The notes under the pieces: model-generated | What the model was told of the DNA's origin: nothing | Seen by the model: the letters and a program-made list of their open reading frames with translations, nothing else | The model's database searches: none | Made by a program: the position numbers and the translations under genes | Assembly: GCA_902765005.1 (NCBI GenBank) | Contig: CACWYB010000025.1 | Span: forward strand, 1 to 34,783 | Origin: an uncultured Eubacteriales bacterium | Lineage (GTDB): Bacteria; Bacillota; Clostridia; Christensenellales; CAG-138 | Reading direction: 5' to 3' | DNA length: 34,783 nucleotides | Shown here: one piece after another, positions 8,461 to 17,085 of the stretch | Layout of the letters: each line of letters opens with the position of its first letter | Numbering within the stretch: the first letter of the stretch is position 1

Positions 8461-9956
8461 ATCAAAAGCTGTTGTTTGCCAGGGCCTATGAAGGCGTCGC
8501 GGCCCAGCAGATCCCTGATGAGGCCCGGCCCCTGTTTCACCTGACCCCCTACGCGGGCTGGATGAACGACCCCAACGGTTTTTCCTTCTATCAGGGCAGG
8601 TATCACCTGTTCTATCAGTACAACCCCTACGACACCAAGTGGGACGATATGCATTGGGGCCACGCCGTGAGCGCAGATCTGCTGCAGTGGGACTATCTGC
8701 CCGCGGCCATGGCCCCGGACGAGCCCTACGACGATAAGGGCTGTTTCTCCGGCAGCGCCCAGGAGCTTGCCGACGGGCGGCAGCTGCTGCTCTACACCGG
8801 CGTGCGGGCCGAGGGCGGCGAGCGGGACAAGGAGATCCAGACCCAGTGCGTGGCCGTGGGCGACGGGCTCGACTACGCCAAGCTCCCCCAGAACCCGGTC
8901 ATCAGCTGGGAGGATCTGCCGGAAGGCCTGGACAAGCACAACTTCCGGGACCCGAAGATCTGGAAGACGGCGGAGGGCTACCGGTGCGTGGTGGGCAGCT
9001 GCGACGAGAGCGGCCTGGGCAAGATCCTGCTCTTTCGAAGCGCGGACGGCTTTGCCTGGACCTTTGAAAGCATCCTGGCCGAAAACGACGGCCGCCTGGG
9101 CCTTATGTGGGAGTGCCCGGACTTCTTCTCTCTGGATGGGAAGGACGTGCTGCTTGTGAGCCCTCAGGACATGCTTCCCGAGGGGTTCGAGTATCACAAC
9201 GGCAACGGCACCGTGGCCATGATCGGCACCTTCGACGAGCAGACCCGCCGCTTCCTGCCGGAAGCGGACCAGGCCGTGGACTACGGCATCGATTTCTATG
9301 CCCCCACCACCCTGCTGTCCCCCGACGGCCGGCGGATCATGATCGGCTGGATGCAGAACTGGGACACCACCCAGCTCTCCGGCAGCAAGGATAGGAAGTG
9401 GTTCGGACAAATGACCCTGCCCCGGGAGCTGTTTTTGCGGGACGGGCGCCTCTGCCAGCGGCCCATCCGGGAGCTGGAAGCTTTCCGCAGCCGCCCGGTG
9501 ATCTATGAAAACGTGCTGGTGGACAGCGTGGTCCACCTGCCCGGCATTCAGGGCCGGACGCTGGACATGGAGCTTACGGTGCGGCCCGAGCCCGGGGAGC
9601 CCCTGTACCACAAGTTCTCCGTTCGGTTCATGGAGAACGAGCAGTTCCACACCAAGCTCAGCTACCGGACCCACGAATCCGTGCTGCGCATCGATCGAAA
9701 GTTCTCCGGCTCCCGCCGGGCCTACATCCATCAGCGCCGCTGCCAGATAGCCCCTCGGAACGGGGAGATCAAGCTTCGGCTCATCCTGGACCGGTTCAGC
9801 GCCGAAGTGTTTATCAACGACGGGGAAAAGGTCATGACCGCCACTATCTTCACCGACCTGGCGGCCCAGGGCATCTCCTTCTTCGCCGACGGCAAGGTGC
9901 GCATGGACGTGACAAAATACGACCTGTTTTCGGAGGAAACCCATGAAACCCTTTGA
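8457..9956 (+). CDS. GH32 beta-fructofuranosidase (sucrose-6-phosphate hydrolase-like), cytoplasmic
   Basis: Cytoplasmic enzyme that hydrolyses terminal beta-fructofuranosyl bonds of imported sucrose or fructo-oligosaccharides. There is no signal peptide. All GH32 hallmarks are present: WMNDPNG (35-41, nucleophile Asp38), FSGS (97-100), FRDP (163-166, stabiliser Asp165) and WECPD (218-222, acid/base Glu219). A C-terminal beta-sandwich of about 130 residues ends the 499-aa protein, a normal length. The family includes sucrose-6-phosphate hydrolase, but import here is by ABC transport rather than a PTS, so unphosphorylated sugars are the likely substrate. The gene overlaps the YesL stop by 4 bp and the fructokinase start by 14 bp. 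Confidence 0.95.
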   Translation: MNQKLLFARAYEGVAAQQIPDEARPLFHLTPYAGWMNDPNGFSFYQGRYHLFYQYNPYDTKWDDMHWGHAVSADLLQWDYLPAAMAPDEPYDDKGCFSGSAQELADGRQLLLYTGVRAEGGERDKEIQTQCVAVGDGLDYAKLPQNPVISWEDLPEGLDKHNFRDPKIWKTAEGYRCVVGSCDESGLGKILLFRSADGFAWTFESILAENDGRLGLMWECPDFFSLDGKDVLLVSPQDMLPEGFEYHNGNGTVAMIGTFDEQTRRFLPEADQAVDYGIDFYAPTTLLSPDGRRIMIGWMQNWDTTQLSGSKDRKWFGQMTLPRELFLRDGRLCQRPIRELEAFRSRPVIYENVLVDSVVHLPGIQGRTLDMELTVRPEPGEPLYHKFSVRFMENEQFHTKLSYRTHESVLRIDRKFSGSRRAYIHQRRCQIAPRNGEIKLRLILDRFSAEVFINDGEKVMTATIFTDLAAQGISFFADGKVRMDVTKYDLFSEETHETL

Positions 9957-10902
9957 TGTGACCGCCCTGGGCGAGCTGCTCATCGACTTTACGGAAAGCG
10001 GGCTCAGCCCCCAGGGGAACCCCCTGCTGGAGGTGAACCCCGGCGGCGCCCCCTGCAACGTGCTGTCCATGCTCCAGAACCTGGGCCACAGGACCGCCTT
10101 TTTGGGCAAGGTGGGCCAGGATAGCTTCGGGAATCTGCTCACGGAGGCGGTGGAGCGCCGGGACATCGAGACCCGGGGCCTGCTCCACGACTCCGAAGTC
10201 CACACCACCCTGGCCTTTGTCCACACCCTGCCCGGCGGGGATCGGGAATTCAGCTTCTACCGCAAGCCCGGGGCGGACATCCGTCTGTCTGAGGCGGACC
10301 TGGATCGGGAGCTGGTGCAGGGCTGCCGGATCTTCCACTTCGGCACCCTGTCGCTGACGGACGAGCCTGCCCGCAGCGCCACGAAGGCGGCGGTGCGCCT
10401 GGCCCGGGAGGCCGGTGCCATCCTCTCCTTCGACCCCAATCTGCGGGAGCCTTTGTGGGACGATCTGGAGGCGGCCAAGGCGCAGATCGCCTGGGGCCTG
10501 AGCCAGTGCCACATTCTGAAGATCTCTGACAACGAGCTCCTCTTTATGACCGGGGAAAGGGACTTTGCTTCGGGCGCCGCCCGGCTCAAAGCCCAGTACC
10601 CCAACATCCGCCTGCTGAACGTGACCGCCGGCCCTGACGGCAGCCACTGCTTCTACGGCGATCGGCATCTCTTTGCGCCGGGCCTCCGGGTCAGGACCAT
10701 CGAGACCACCGGCGCGGGGGACACCTTCTGCGCCTGCGTGCTCCACGACGTGCTGGAGCGGGGCCTGGACGGGCGGACGGACGAGAGCCTGCTGGCCATG
10801 CTGCGCTTTGCCAACGCCGCCGCGGCCATCGTCACCACCCGCAAAGGGGCCCTCAACTCCATGCCCACCCGGGAAGAGATACTGTCCCTCCTGGAGGCGT
10901 GA
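9943..10902 (+). CDS. PfkB family fructokinase
   Basis: Carbohydrate kinase of the ribokinase/PfkB superfamily, 319 aa. It most likely phosphorylates the fructose released by the preceding GH32 to fructose-6-phosphate. Visible are the N-terminal LGELLIDF strand, the GGAPCNV sugar-binding motif, the DPNLRE(P)LW segment typical of fructokinases, and the second PfkB signature TTGAGDTF with the catalytic Asp, near residue 260. The start lies inside the GH32 gene (14-bp overlap, GGAGGAAACCCATG), which implies coupled translation. It is the last gene of the operon and is followed by an intrinsic terminator. Confidence 0.93.
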   Translation: MKPFDVTALGELLIDFTESGLSPQGNPLLEVNPGGAPCNVLSMLQNLGHRTAFLGKVGQDSFGNLLTEAVERRDIETRGLLHDSEVHTTLAFVHTLPGGDREFSFYRKPGADIRLSEADLDRELVQGCRIFHFGTLSLTDEPARSATKAAVRLAREAGAILSFDPNLREPLWDDLEAAKAQIAWGLSQCHILKISDNELLFMTGERDFASGAARLKAQYPNIRLLNVTAGPDGSHCFYGDRHLFAPGLRVRTIETTGAGDTFCACVLHDVLERGLDGRTDESLLAMLRFANAAAAIVTTRKGALNSMPTREEILSLLEA

Positions 10903-10917
10903 GCTTATTTTCCCATC

Positions 10918-10948
10918 AAAAAACCGCCGGACATCCCGGCGGTTTTTG
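10918..10948. terminator. Bidirectional intrinsic terminator
   Basis: ACCGCCGG and CCGGCGGT form a GC stem flanked by an A-run on the left and a T-run on the right. It works in both directions, closing the plus-strand fructokinase operon and the convergent minus-strand XRE gene. Confidence 0.92.
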
Positions 10949-10958
10949 TTTCGGGCGG

Positions 10959-11738
10959 TCATTCTTCGCCTGGCGTGGACGTTTTGCGCAGGAGGCTGAT
11001 CAGGCTCCCCTGGGACAGAAAGGGGGCCAAGGGCAGCAGCTGCTTCCAGGTGAGGCCCTGGGCCTGAAGCCTGTCCATGAGCTTTTCCAAGGATTCCTCC
11101 CCTAAAAAGGGAGCCAGCCCCGCAAGCTGCTTTAGATCCGGCTGCTCCTGATCCGCCAGGGTCCCGGCCAGCTCATCCAGATCCGCCTGCTCCAGGAAGG
11201 GCGCCATGGCTATAAAGGAAGCAAAGTCCGTGTCCAGGGCCTTCCGGGCCAACTTGCCCAGGGTCTGGGCGGAAAGGAAGGGGGCCAGGGCCTGGACCTG
11301 CTTTATATCGTTCTCTCCCAGCTGCTCCGCCATGGAATCCAGGTATCCCTGGTCCAGAAAGGGGGCCAGGGCCACGAGGGAGCCGATGTCCACCTCCTCC
11401 CCCGTCTCCTGGGCCTGCCGGGCGCTTTCCCGCACCGTTTGGGGCGGCAGCATGGGGGCCACCCGGGCCGCCTCCCGGACCGTCACCGGCTCTCCCTCCA
11501 ACACCTTTTCCACGGTCTTCGCCTCCTCGGAGCGGCCGCCCACCAGGGTCTCGAAGGTCACGCCCAGCAGCTCGCACAGCTCCGGGAGCTTGCCGATGTC
11601 TGGCATGGAGTTGCCCCGCTCCCAGTTGGACACGGCCTGGTAGCTCACACCCATTCGGTCCGCCAATTCCATTTGGGTCATGTTCTTTTCGATCCGGGCC
11701 GTGCGGATCCGGCGGCCCACCTGCATGGTATCAAACAT
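10959..11738 (-). CDS. XRE-family HTH regulator with tandem APFL repeats
   Basis: DNA-binding protein of 259 aa. Residues about 5-60 form a Cro/C1-type helix-turn-helix (RRIRTARIEKNMTQ, then MGVSYQAVSNWERG). The remainder is a helical repeat region with six copies of a motif like L-A-P-F-L at residues 93-97 (VAPML), 124-128, 151-155, 178-182 (MAPFL), 208-212 and 237-241, spaced 27-31 residues apart. The array looks like short alpha-helical hairpins and could serve as a protein-interaction or sensing scaffold. It is transcribed convergently with the fructan operon, and its target is unknown. The ATG follows an AGGTGCAGGAAT stretch. I recognise the HTH, but the repeat domain is not one I can name. 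Confidence 0.88.
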   Translation of the reverse strand: MFDTMQVGRRIRTARIEKNMTQMELADRMGVSYQAVSNWERGNSMPDIGKLPELCELLGVTFETLVGGRSEEAKTVEKVLEGEPVTVREAARVAPMLPPQTVRESARQAQETGEEVDIGSLVALAPFLDQGYLDSMAEQLGENDIKQVQALAPFLSAQTLGKLARKALDTDFASFIAMAPFLEQADLDELAGTLADQEQPDLKQLAGLAPFLGEESLEKLMDRLQAQGLTWKQLLPLAPFLSQGSLISLLRKTSTPGEE

Positions 11739-11809
11739 ATTCCTGCACCTCGTTTCGCGTTATTCCGACCGGTCGCTGCATCCTATCACCCGCCGCCCCA
11801 AAAGAGAAG

Positions 11810-11846
11810 CAACCGTTCCTTGCATTCTCTCCTCAAGGAACGGTTG
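11810..11846 (-). terminator. Terminator hairpin after the HAD gene
   Basis: A perfect 13-bp inverted repeat (CAACCGTTCCTTG and its complement, 11-nt loop) begins 6 bp after the HAD stop. On the minus strand it is followed by a pyrimidine-rich CTTCTCTTTT stretch, consistent with a moderate intrinsic terminator. Confidence 0.8.
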
Positions 11847-11852
11847 AGCGGC

Positions 11853-12509
11853 TCAATCCCTCTGCAGATAGGCCTCCAGGGCCTCTAAATCCTTCAGCAC
11901 CGGCACGCCGATCTTCAGCAGGCGCTCCCGGCTCTGATGCCCTCCCTCCAACAGGACGCAGGGGCAGCCCACGGCGGAGGAGACCTCATAATCGTGATCC
12001 GTGTCCCCGATGAACAGGGCCTGTTCCCGGGGGATGCCCGCCCCTTCGATGAAGGCCCTGGCCAGGGCGGCTTTGGAGAAGGCGTAGTGGTCCGTCAGGC
12101 CCAGCTTCTGTTCGAACCGGTCTCCCACGGTGCCGAAGGCGGCCACCTGAACCAGGAGCTGGTCCAGCCGGGTGGCGGAGAGGAGCACCTGCCGAAAGCC
12201 CTTCTTGCGGCAGCGGTCCAGGAAAGCTTCAATCCCGGGCCGCAGGGTGGAGGTCCGATACATCTTCTCGTAGAGGATCACAAACTCGTCCGCCACGGAT
12301 TCATAGGGTTCATCCGCCGGGCCGAAGCGGTAGCCCATCTTCTCATAGTAGGCCTTGATGGGAAAGCCGAACACCGCCCGATAGGCGTCCATGTCCGGGA
12401 GCGTGGGGATGCCCCGCTCCCCAAGCATGATGTTGGCGATATCTTTACAGACGGTGGTGTCGTCCAAAATGGTCCCGTTCCAGTCCCAGATCAGCAGCTC
12501 CGGCTTCAT
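11853..12509 (-). CDS. HAD-superfamily phosphatase
   Basis: Haloacid-dehalogenase-type hydrolase of 218 aa, probably a small-molecule phosphatase of the phosphoglycolate phosphatase-like branch. Motif I is DWNGTILDD near the N-terminus, with Asn in place of the more common Asp-Gly context (WDWNGT). Motif II is LLSATR, motif III is the Lys in FSKAAL, and motif IV is FIGDTDHD. An alpha-helical cap lies between motifs I and II. The chosen ATG (12507-12509 on the complement) follows GGGAGGAAGAC; a longer reading frame to 12671 would run through the promoter and is rejected. The substrate is not known. Confidence 0.88.
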   Translation of the reverse strand: MKPELLIWDWNGTILDDTTVCKDIANIMLGERGIPTLPDMDAYRAVFGFPIKAYYEKMGYRFGPADEPYESVADEFVILYEKMYRTSTLRPGIEAFLDRCRKKGFRQVLLSATRLDQLLVQVAAFGTVGDRFEQKLGLTDHYAFSKAALARAFIEGAGIPREQALFIGDTDHDYEVSSAVGCPCVLLEGGHQSRERLLKIGVPVLKDLEALEAYLQRD

Positions 12510-12537
12510 GTCTTCCTCCCGGGTGGTAATTAGGTAC

Positions 12538-12566
12538 AGTATACCGAATCTTTCTCCCCTTTTCAA
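12538..12566 (-). promoter_or_regulatory. SigA-type promoter of the HAD gene
   Basis: On the minus strand TTGAAA and TATACT are separated by exactly 17 bp. The -10 box lies about 29 bp upstream of the chosen ATG, which supports that start. Confidence 0.8.
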
Positions 12567-12581
12567 GCCAAATTCCCGCCC

Positions 12582-12611
12582 TTGCCAACAGAAGGGCGCA
12601 GGGTGTATACT
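12582..12611 (+). promoter_or_regulatory. SigA-type promoter of the ftsK operon
   Basis: TTGCCA and TATACT are separated by 18 bp and lie about 54 bp before the ftsK start codon. The promoter is divergent from and adjacent to that of the HAD gene. Confidence 0.7.
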
Positions 12612-12664
12612 ATTATGGAAATAATGTGGGGTGGTAGGCCCCCTTTGATAAGAGAGGAAACGCA

Positions 12665-15600
12665 TTGGCACAGAAAAAATCCACCGCCAAGGGTGGCGGG
12701 AAAAAGAATACGAAGAAGGCCCCGGCCAGGAAGCCGGCCGCCAAGGCCGCCGAGCCCAAGCTGACGGCGGCTGAAAAGAAAGCCCAGAAGGAGGAAGCCG
12801 CCCGGGAAGCCACCGTGAAACAGCGGGTGGGCGCCGAGGTGCTGGGGGTGCTGCTCATCGCCCTGGGCGTCCTGCTGGGGCTCTACCTCTATCGGACCAC
12901 GGACGAGCCCCTGGGGGTGGCCCTGCAGAAGGTGCTCTTCGGCGCCGTGGGCGTGGTGGCCTTCGGGCTGCCGCCCTTTCTGCTGCTGCTGGGCATCTTT
13001 TCCATTGCCGGCCGCAAGCGCATCCCGGAGAAGGGGCGGGTCCTCTTCACGGTGCTGCTGGTGGTGTTCGTGGCGGCCCTGCTCCAATACCTGACCCGCT
13101 ACGACGCCCGGGATGCGGAGGGCAACCTGATCCCCATCGCCAAGTTCATCGTGGACTGCTTCGACCACGCCGCCTCCCCGGCCATGAAGGCCGCGGAAAA
13201 GAGCGGCGGCGGGGTGGTGGGCGGCCTCATCTGCTATGTGCTGGAGTGGATCGGCGGCCGGACCCTGTGCTCCGTGGTGGTCATCGCGGGGATCGTGGTA
13301 TGCCTGCTGTTCATCACCCGAATCAGCCTGAAGACCTTCCCCGAACTGCTGAAGACCAAGATGGTCACCGCCATCGAGCGGCTGGACGCGGAGGCCCCCG
13401 AGGAGGATTACGACGAGATCGCCTCCGAGCCCAACGCCCTGCCCGCCCGCAAAGCAAAGCCCCTGTTCATCCAGTCGGTGGAGGGAGAATCGAAACAGGC
13501 GCCCCAGGAGGAGGTGGACCCGGACAGGCTGGGCCACCTGGAGGACATCCCCCAGCCCGGCGGGAAGCAGAAGGCGAAGGCTGTCGAGGCCCCGGCCCCC
13601 CGGAAAAAGAACCACATCCCCTTCGACGAAGCCTTCTATGTGCCCCAGGCGGAGGAACCCGCCCCGCGGGAAAAGGGCCAGGACGATCTTTCCTTCTTCC
13701 CCTCCAGCGGGCCTCTGACCAAGAAGTCCCGCTCCGGCCCTGCCTTTTTGGATGAGCCCATGGACGACGTGCTCCGGCTCCCCGGCGAGGAGCCCCTGCC
13801 CGCCAACAAGCCTTTGCCGGATCTGACCCCCGAGCCCGTGGCAGCGGAGGATCTGTTCAAGCTCCCGCCCCGTCGGTCCAAGATGGCCCGCATGGCCGAG
13901 GAAGCCAAGGAAAGGGCGGAGGCGACCGAGCCCCCGAAGACGACGGCCGCCATGCCCGTTATCGAGCCGGCCAAGCCTGCCATAGAGCAAAGGACGCCTT
14001 TGGAGGAGGTATCTCTCTTTGGGGCGGAGAAAGCGCCGGCTGTGTCTCAGCCCGCCGATCCAGCCGATCTTCCGGCGGCCTCCAAGACCCGCCCGGTCGA
14101 CCCCAAGAACATGACCATGGCGGAGCTGGCCGCCTTCACCGCGGCCACGCCCTATGCCGAAGGGGAAGCCCCCCTGCCGGAACCCGAGCGGGCCCCGGAC
14201 AAGAAGTTCGTCTACCATGACGAGGCCACCGGCGAGGCCCTTCCCGAGCCCATGGAGGCCCCCAAGGCCGAGTATCGCCGGCCCTCCTTGGATGTGCTCA
14301 AGACCCCGGAAAAGAGCTATCGCACGGCCTCTGAGACCCCGGAGAAGACCATGGAGCTGCTCATCGAGACCCTGGCCAGCTTCAACATCGAAGCCAAGGC
14401 CCTGGGCTGGTCCGTGGGCCCCGTGGTCACCCGGTATGAGCTGCAGCCCGCCCGGGGCGTGCGGGTGAACCGGATCACCACCCTGTCCAACGACATCGCC
14501 CTGGCCCTGGCCGCTCCCCGGGTGCGCATCGAGGCCCCCATCCCCGGCAAGGCCGCCGTGGGCGTGGAGGTGCCCAACAAGACCGCCGCCACCGTGCTTC
14601 TCAAGGAGATCCTGGACACCGACGAATTCCGCAACGCCAAGTCCTCCGTGACCATGGCCATCGGCAAGGACATCGGCGGCAAGATCGTGGTGGCTGATTT
14701 GGCCAAGATGCCCCACATGCTCATTGCCGGCTCCACGGGCTCCGGCAAGTCCGTGTGCATCAACGACATCATTCTCTCCATGATCTACAAGTCCGCCCCC
14801 GAGGACCTGCGGCTCATCATGGTGGACCCCAAGCAGGTGGAGCTCTCCGTGTACGGCACCCTGCCCCACCTGCTCATCCCCGTGGTCACCGACCCCAAGA
14901 AGGCCGCCAGCGCCCTGCGCTGGGCCGTGAACGAGATGACCATGCGGTATAAGAAATTCAGCGACCTGGGCGCCCGGGAGCTCATGCGCTACAACGAGCT
15001 CCAGGAGGACCCCAAGAACAAGCTCCCCCGGATCGTGGTCATCGTGGACGAGCTGGCAGACCTTATGATGGTGGCCCCCGACGAGGTGGAGGACTGCATC
15101 TGCCGCATCGCCCAGCTGGGCCGGGCGGCGGGCATCCATCTGATCGTGGCCACCCAGCGGCCTTCGGCGGACGTCATTACGGGCCTCATCAAGGCCAACA
15201 TTCCCAGCCGGGCGGCCTTCGCTGTGAGCTCAGCCATCGATTCCCGGATCATTCTGGACAGCACCGGCGCGGAAAAGCTCCTGGGCCGGGGCGACTGCCT
15301 CTTCCATCCCAACGGGGCCGCGAAGCCCACCCGGCTCCAGGCCGCTTTCGTCTCCGACGAGGAGGTGGAAGCCGTGGTCAACGACATCAAGGCCCAGAAC
15401 GGCGGCGAGCAGCAGTTTGACAGCGAAGCGGAGCAGGCCATGTCCGGCGCCGCCGGCGGCGCCAAGGGCGGCGTCTTCGGCGAGGGCAAGCAGGAGGACG
15501 ACCTCCTGGGCGAGGCGGTCCGCATCGTGCTGGATTCCGGCCAGGCTTCCATCTCCATGATCCAGCGCAAGCTCCGGGTGGGCTACGCCCGGGCGGCCCG

Positions 15601-15793
15601 GCTGGTGGACATGATGGAGGAGCAGGGCTATGTGTCCGGCTTCGACGGCAGCAAGCCCCGGAAGGTGCTCATCAAACGGGCTCAGTGGGAGGCCATCTTC
15701 GGCGACGGCACCGGCAGCTATGTGCCCGAGGAGGGCGAGGATGCCGACTTCGACGACGAGGCTCCCTTTGACGAGGTTGAGGAAAAGGAATGA
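12665..15793 (+). CDS. ftsK: DNA translocase FtsK/SpoIIIE
   Basis: Membrane-anchored DNA pump that moves chromosome termini through the division septum or into the forespore. An N-terminal Lys/Ala-rich cytoplasmic tail is followed by about four membrane helices (about 55-220), then a long Pro/Glu/Ala-rich linker (about 225-540). The RecA-like motor has Walker A GSTGSGKS near residue 690, IMVDPKQVE, and Walker B IVVIVDEL. The C-terminal gamma winged-helix domain (about 945-1005) carries QRKLRVGYARAARLVD. At 1042 aa it is longer than typical SpoIIIE, mainly in the linker. The start is TTG after AGAGGAAA. The stop overlaps rimO by 4 bp. Confidence 0.95.
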   Translation: MAQKKSTAKGGGKKNTKKAPARKPAAKAAEPKLTAAEKKAQKEEAAREATVKQRVGAEVLGVLLIALGVLLGLYLYRTTDEPLGVALQKVLFGAVGVVAFGLPPFLLLLGIFSIAGRKRIPEKGRVLFTVLLVVFVAALLQYLTRYDARDAEGNLIPIAKFIVDCFDHAASPAMKAAEKSGGGVVGGLICYVLEWIGGRTLCSVVVIAGIVVCLLFITRISLKTFPELLKTKMVTAIERLDAEAPEEDYDEIASEPNALPARKAKPLFIQSVEGESKQAPQEEVDPDRLGHLEDIPQPGGKQKAKAVEAPAPRKKNHIPFDEAFYVPQAEEPAPREKGQDDLSFFPSSGPLTKKSRSGPAFLDEPMDDVLRLPGEEPLPANKPLPDLTPEPVAAEDLFKLPPRRSKMARMAEEAKERAEATEPPKTTAAMPVIEPAKPAIEQRTPLEEVSLFGAEKAPAVSQPADPADLPAASKTRPVDPKNMTMAELAAFTAATPYAEGEAPLPEPERAPDKKFVYHDEATGEALPEPMEAPKAEYRRPSLDVLKTPEKSYRTASETPEKTMELLIETLASFNIEAKALGWSVGPVVTRYELQPARGVRVNRITTLSNDIALALAAPRVRIEAPIPGKAAVGVEVPNKTAATVLLKEILDTDEFRNAKSSVTMAIGKDIGGKIVVADLAKMPHMLIAGSTGSGKSVCINDIILSMIYKSAPEDLRLIMVDPKQVELSVYGTLPHLLIPVVTDPKKAASALRWAVNEMTMRYKKFSDLGARELMRYNELQEDPKNKLPRIVVIVDELADLMMVAPDEVEDCICRIAQLGRAAGIHLIVATQRPSADVITGLIKANIPSRAAFAVSSAIDSRIILDSTGAEKLLGRGDCLFHPNGAAKPTRLQAAFVSDEEVEAVVNDIKAQNGGEQQFDSEAEQAMSGAAGGAKGGVFGEGKQEDDLLGEAVRIVLDSGQASISMIQRKLRVGYARAARLVDMMEEQGYVSGFDGSKPRKVLIKRAQWEAIFGDGTGSYVPEEGEDADFDDEAPFDEVEEKE

Positions 15794-17085
15794 ACGTAGG
15801 CGTCATCAGTCTTGGCTGCGCCAAGAACCAGGTGGACACGGAGCGAATGCTGAGCCTGCTCAGCCGCTTCGGCTACGCCTTCACCCCGGACCCGGCGGAG
15901 GCGGAGGTGCTCATCGTGAACACCTGCGGCTTCATCGACCCGGCCAAGGAGGAGAGCATCAACACCATTTTAGAGATGGCTCAATACAAGGAGCAGGGCC
16001 GCTGCCGGGCCCTGGTGGCCACGGGCTGCCTGACGGAGCGGTACCGGCGGGAGCTCACGGAGGAGCTGCCGGAAATCGACATCCTGCTGGGGGTGCGGGA
16101 ATATGAAAAGCTCCCGGGGCTGCTGGCCCAAAAGCTGGGCCTGCCCCTCCCCGCCGGTCCCTGCGCCCTCACGGACCGGCTGCTGACCACGCCCCCCTAC
16201 CGGGCCTTCCTGCGCACGGGCGACGGCTGCAACAACCGCTGCACCTACTGCGCCATCCCCTTGATCCGGGGGAATCTGCGCTCGGAGCCCGTGGAGGAGC
16301 TCATCGACGAGGCCAAGCGCCTGGCGGACCGGGGCGTGAGCGAGCTCACCGTCATCGCCCAGGACACCTCCGGCTACGGGGTGGACCGATACGGCAAGTC
16401 CATGCTGATCCCGCTTTTGCAGGAGCTTAACGGCATCGAGGCCCTGCACTGGGTGCGGGTGCTGTACACCTACCCGGACACGGTGAACGAAGCCCTGCTG
16501 GACACCCTGGCCCAGGGGGAGAAGCTGATCCCCTATCTGGACATCCCCCTGCAGCATATCGACGACGACATCCTGAAGCGCATGCATCGCCGGGGCAGCG
16601 GAGCCTACATCCGGCGCCTGCTGGACTATCTGTATAAGAATTACCCCGACTTCACCCTGCGCACCACCATGATGGTGGGCTTCCCCGGGGAAACGGAGGA
16701 ACAGTTTCAATCTCTTCTCACCTTCCTTCGGGACTATCCCTTCGACCGGGTGGGGGCCTTCGCCTTTTCCCCGGAGGAGGGCACGGCGGCGGCCACCATG
16801 CCCGACCAGGTGCCGGACGAGGTGAAGCAGGCCCGGCTGGCCGCCCTCATGGCCCAGCAAAAGCCCATCTCCCTTAAGCGGAACCAGCGATGGGTGGGCC
16901 GGGAAACGGAGCTGCTCATCGAGGAGCTGACGAAGACGCACGCCATCGGCCGGACGCCCCGGGAGGCCCCGGATGTGGACGGCCGGGTGATGATTCCCCG
17001 GCGGAGCTACCATGCCATTGGAGAATATGAACCTATCAAACTGACCCAAGCGGGAGAGTACGACATGAAAGGAGAAAGCATATGA
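15790..17085 (+). CDS. rimO: Ribosomal protein S12 methylthiotransferase RimO
   Basis: Radical-SAM enzyme that adds a methylthio group to an aspartate of ribosomal protein S12, using two iron-sulfur clusters. The N-terminal domain has the three cluster cysteines in ISLGCAKN, VNTCGF and TGCLTE. The radical-SAM motif CNNRCTYC gives Cys147, Cys151 and Cys154. A TRAM domain closes the 431-aa protein. The ISLGCAKN-VDTERM start distinguishes RimO from the tRNA enzyme MiaB. It sits inside the coupled ftsK-rimO-pgsA-cinA series with ATGA overlaps on both sides. Confidence 0.95.
   Translation: MNVGVISLGCAKNQVDTERMLSLLSRFGYAFTPDPAEAEVLIVNTCGFIDPAKEESINTILEMAQYKEQGRCRALVATGCLTERYRRELTEELPEIDILLGVREYEKLPGLLAQKLGLPLPAGPCALTDRLLTTPPYRAFLRTGDGCNNRCTYCAIPLIRGNLRSEPVEELIDEAKRLADRGVSELTVIAQDTSGYGVDRYGKSMLIPLLQELNGIEALHWVRVLYTYPDTVNEALLDTLAQGEKLIPYLDIPLQHIDDDILKRMHRRGSGAYIRRLLDYLYKNYPDFTLRTTMMVGFPGETEEQFQSLLTFLRDYPFDRVGAFAFSPEEGTAAATMPDQVPDEVKQARLAALMAQQKPISLKRNQRWVGRETELLIEELTKTHAIGRTPREAPDVDGRVMIPRRSYHAIGEYEPIKLTQAGEYDMKGESI

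Noticed and set aside
12563-15139. Long minus-strand open frame opposite ftsK
   Set aside because: Low-complexity His/Gly/Leu composition, no motif, and complete overlap with a clear FtsK. It also covers the divergent promoters.
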